Below, piece by piece: positions 14,996-16,600 of a stretch of DNA of 16,600 nt (positions are counted from its first letter, which is position 1; the number at the start of each line of letters is the position of its first letter). Below the pieces are notes generated by a model. That model was not told the origin of the DNA. It did no database searches and saw only the letters and a program-made list of their open reading frames with translations. The stretch comes from an uncultured Ilumatobacter sp. (GTDB taxonomy: Bacteria > Actinomycetota > Acidimicrobiia > Acidimicrobiales > Ilumatobacteraceae): contig CALICC010000143.1 in assembly GCA_938049325.1 (NCBI GenBank), forward strand, positions 1 through 16,600. Reading direction: 5' to 3'. Both the position numbers and the translations under genes were made by a program.

Positions 14996-15025
14996 CGGTT
15001 TCTTGGCGGCCAACCAAGCCGTCAG
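14992..15025. terminator. Bidirectional hairpin containing both the menH and menA stop codons
   Basis: CTGACGG (14992-14998) pairs perfectly with CCGTCAG (15019-15025). After a one-sided TTT bulge, CTTGG (15002-15006) pairs with CCAAG (15014-15018) around a seven-base loop. The menH TGA (14993-14995) and the menA stop (TCA, 15022-15024) pair with each other in the stem. There is no T-run on either side, so this would be a U-less terminator of the type proposed for actinobacteria, or an RNA-stabilising end. Confidence 0.6.
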
Positions 15026-15945
15026 GCTCCGATCACGAGTCCCAAGGTCGTTGCCAAACCGAACGCCAACTGCAACCGACCGGTACTGCCCAATACCTCG
15101 ATCAGCTCGGTCCCTTTGGCCCCGCGCAGTACGACACCGATCGGACCAATCGCCAATGGGGCGGCAGCGAAGCCAATGAGCGCCAGCGAGCGATCGAACG
15201 CGGCGACGACGAGGAGCGCGAATGCCGCGATGATCAAGATCACGAAGAACCAACGCGTCCGCTGTTCGCCGAGGCGCACCGCCAACGTGAGCTTGCCGAC
15301 CTCGCGGTCGGTCGGAATGTCGCGCAAGTTGTTGATGACGAGCAACGCACACGCCAATGCTCCAGCAGCACACCCCATCAGAACCGACAGCGAGGTCACC
15401 GACTCCACGGCCGCGTACGTGGTGCCGACGGTGGCAACCAGCCCGAAGAACACGAACACGAAGATCTCACCCAGCCCCATGTATCCGTAGGGTCGCGAGC
15501 CTCCCGTGTAGAACCATCCGGCAGCGATCGACGCAGCTCCCGCTGCGAGCAACCAGAGACTCGTCGTCAATGCGATCGCCAACCCCGCAACCGCCGCCAC
15601 CCCGAATGCAGCGAAGGCCGCCTTCTTGACCGACGAGGGCGAGGCCAGCCCGCCTGCCACCAATCGTGCTGGTCCGACTCGAACATCGTCGGTGCCGCGA
15701 ACACCGTCGCTGTAGTCGTTTGCGTAGTTGACACCAACCTGTAGGGCGAGGCTCACGACGAGCGCGAGCCCGACACGCCACCACACCGGGCCGGCTCCAT
15801 CAGCCGATACCACGACACCCTCGCTCCCCCATCCGAACCAGCCCTGCTCGCGGGGTACGTCGATTGCACACGCTGCGCCCAACGCAACGGGGACGACCGC
15901 TGCAGGCAACGTTCGTAGGCGGGCTCCGATCAACCAACGGTTCAT
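15022..15945 (-). CDS. menA: DHNA octaprenyltransferase-type prenyltransferase MenA
   Basis: MenA attaches the polyprenyl chain to 1,4-dihydroxy-2-naphthoate at the membrane, with loss of CO2. The 307-residue protein is a UbiA-superfamily prenyltransferase with about eight hydrophobic helices. The two Asp-rich, Mg-diphosphate motifs are NYANDYSDGVRG (73-84) and NNLRDIPTDREVGK (205-218), both in MenA-specific form, with GPARLVAGGL (91-100) after the first. The ATG at 15945 begins MNRWLIGARLRTLPAA, the typical MenA opening. The frame is open further upstream to 16272, but that part overlaps menE and is rejected. The gene lies alone on the minus strand, convergent with menH and divergent from menE. 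The chain length of the prenyl donor cannot be read from sequence. Confidence 0.94.
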   Translation of the reverse strand: MNRWLIGARLRTLPAAVVPVALGAACAIDVPREQGWFGWGSEGVVVSADGAGPVWWRVGLALVVSLALQVGVNYANDYSDGVRGTDDVRVGPARLVAGGLASPSSVKKAAFAAFGVAAVAGLAIALTTSLWLLAAGAASIAAGWFYTGGSRPYGYMGLGEIFVFVFFGLVATVGTTYAAVESVTSLSVLMGCAAGALACALLVINNLRDIPTDREVGKLTLAVRLGEQRTRWFFVILIIAAFALLVVAAFDRSLALIGFAAAPLAIGPIGVVLRGAKGTELIEVLGSTGRLQLAFGLATTLGLVIGA

Positions 15946-16001
15946 GTGTACGCCATGATGGGGGCGATGTCGCCCGCGCGCCAACCAGCACCGGAGGTTC
16001 G
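15946..16001. promoter_or_regulatory. Divergent menA/menE intergenic region
   Basis: These 56 bases must hold both leaders and at least part of both promoters. No clear TAnnnT element at the right distance was found for either gene. The menE side has a strong ribosome site (15993-15997), the menA side none. Confidence 0.4.
15993..15997 (+). promoter_or_regulatory. menE: Shine-Dalgarno of menE
   Basis: GGAGG stands four bases before the ATG at 16002. It decides the menE start, as the first conserved motif is about 60 residues further on and the N-terminus is poorly conserved. Confidence 0.65.
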
Positions 16002-16600
16002 ATGCCTCGACTGATCGCCATCGACCGGCCCGGCGGGCCAGAATTCGTCGACGAACTTCGGTCGATCTGGGACAACGGCGACGCCGCCTTCCCCGTTGAT
16101 CAGCGCCTGCCCGCCGCTGCCCGACAAGAACTCCTGCGCGAGATGCGTGTCGGCGACGACGTCGAGCCCGGCGACGCGCTCGTCGTGGCGACCAGCGGGT
16201 CCACCGGAGACCCCAAAGGGGTTGTGCTGACCCACACCGCAGTTGCAGCGTCGGCCGAGGCGACCAGCGCACGACTCGAGGTCACCAGCGAGGACCACTG
16301 GCTTGCCTGCCTTCCGCTGTCGCACGTCGGCGGTCTCTCTGTGGTGACCCGCAGTCTTCACCTCGGCACCCGGCTGACCGTCCTGCCGGCGTTCGAACCC
16401 GGCATCGTCCAGAGAACAGGTGCCAGCCTCGTATCGCTCGTGTCAACAGCCCTGCAGCGCATCGACCCGTCGACGTTTCGAACGATCGTTCTCGGCGGCG
16501 GTCGACCACCTGCCGACCGCCCGGCGAACACCGTCACAACGTACGGGATGACCGAAACGGGAAGCGGCGTGGTCTACGACGGCGTACCACTCGACGGTGT
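16002..16600 (+). CDS. menE: o-Succinylbenzoate-CoA ligase MenE (5' part only)
   Basis: MenE adenylates o-succinylbenzoate and transfers it to CoA. The window shows 199 residues with no stop. The ATP-binding P-loop VVATSGSTGDPKGVVLTH is at 61-78, LPLSHVGGLSVVTRSLHLG at 104-122, VLGGGRPPA at 163-171, and the A5 motif YGMTETG at 181-187. The P-loop comes only about 60 residues from the start, against 150 or more in fatty acyl-CoA ligases. This matches the short actinobacterial MenE (such as Rv0542c), so it is probably not an N-terminal truncation. The C-terminal lid domain with the catalytic lysine lies outside the window. The start is fixed by GGAGG four bases upstream. Being next to menA and in a men cluster supports the call; a general acyl-CoA ligase is the alternative. 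Confidence 0.9.
   Translation, partial: MPRLIAIDRPGGPEFVDELRSIWDNGDAAFPVDQRLPAAARQELLREMRVGDDVEPGDALVVATSGSTGDPKGVVLTHTAVAASAEATSARLEVTSEDHWLACLPLSHVGGLSVVTRSLHLGTRLTVLPAFEPGIVQRTGASLVSLVSTALQRIDPSTFRTIVLGGGRPPADRPANTVTTYGMTETGSGVVYDGVPLDG

Noticed and set aside
15946..16272. N-terminal extension of MenA
   Set aside because: It is Arg-rich, antisense to menE, and precedes the standard MenA opening MNRWLIGARLRTLP.
1..16600. Defence system, prophage, insertion sequence, tRNA or rRNA
   Set aside because: Both strands were scanned by eye: no transposase, integrase, nuclease, toxin-antitoxin pair, cloverleaf or rRNA segment was recognised, and nearly all bases are accounted for by housekeeping-type genes.

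Overview
The window is dense, high-GC, and almost fully coding on both strands, with very short or overlapping gene junctions (GTGA and ATGA overlaps) and several GTG starts. Protein styles (a hydratase very like mycobacterial HtdZ, a FadD19-like acyl-CoA ligase, a short actinobacterial-type MenE, a complete-looking menaquinone pathway) point to an actinobacterium. I infer a free-living high-GC lineage such as Acidimicrobiia, but no rRNA or other taxonomic marker is present. No tRNA, rRNA, CRISPR array, insertion sequence or phage gene was seen.

Layout. (1) 1-560, minus strand: the 5' part of the ribosome-assembly GTPase gene era. (2) 587-3630, plus strand: a tight three-gene unit of a MaoC-type enoyl-CoA hydratase, a FadD19-like acyl-CoA synthetase and an ornithine cyclodeaminase/mu-crystallin family protein. 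(3) 3631-3735: a short gap holding a candidate promoter, a small 5'-UTR hairpin and a good Shine-Dalgarno. (4) 3736-6855, plus strand: a three-gene unit of an SPFH (YdjI-like) protein with a C-terminal GYF_2 domain, a double-zinc-ribbon membrane protein with a long proline-rich N-terminus, and a small membrane-anchored coiled-coil protein with a polyproline tail. (5) 6874-16600: a menaquinone gene cluster, with menG and menF on plus, a large dCache-PAS-GGDEF-EAL protein on plus, menD on minus, a FrnE/DsbA-like gene and menH on plus, menA on minus, and menE on plus, cut by the window edge.

How the genes work together. MenF makes isochorismate from chorismate, MenD adds the 2-oxoglutarate-derived succinyl semialdehyde unit, MenH eliminates pyruvate to give SHCHC, and MenE activates o-succinylbenzoate with CoA. 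After ring closure to DHNA, MenA prenylates it and MenG methylates the ring. MenC, MenB and the DHNA-CoA thioesterase are not in the window. The two-domain cyclic-di-GMP protein and the thioredoxin-fold protein inside this cluster have no known part in the pathway.

The least described part is the SPFH/zinc-ribbon/coiled-coil unit at 3736-6855. It resembles the Bacillus ydjG-ydjI membrane-stress genes, but no pspA is visible. The SPFH protein carries a GYF_2 domain where the Bacillus relative has zinc ribbons, and both partner proteins carry polyproline stretches of the kind that GYF domains bind in eukaryotes. I infer a membrane-associated scaffold held together by GYF-proline contacts; this is untested.
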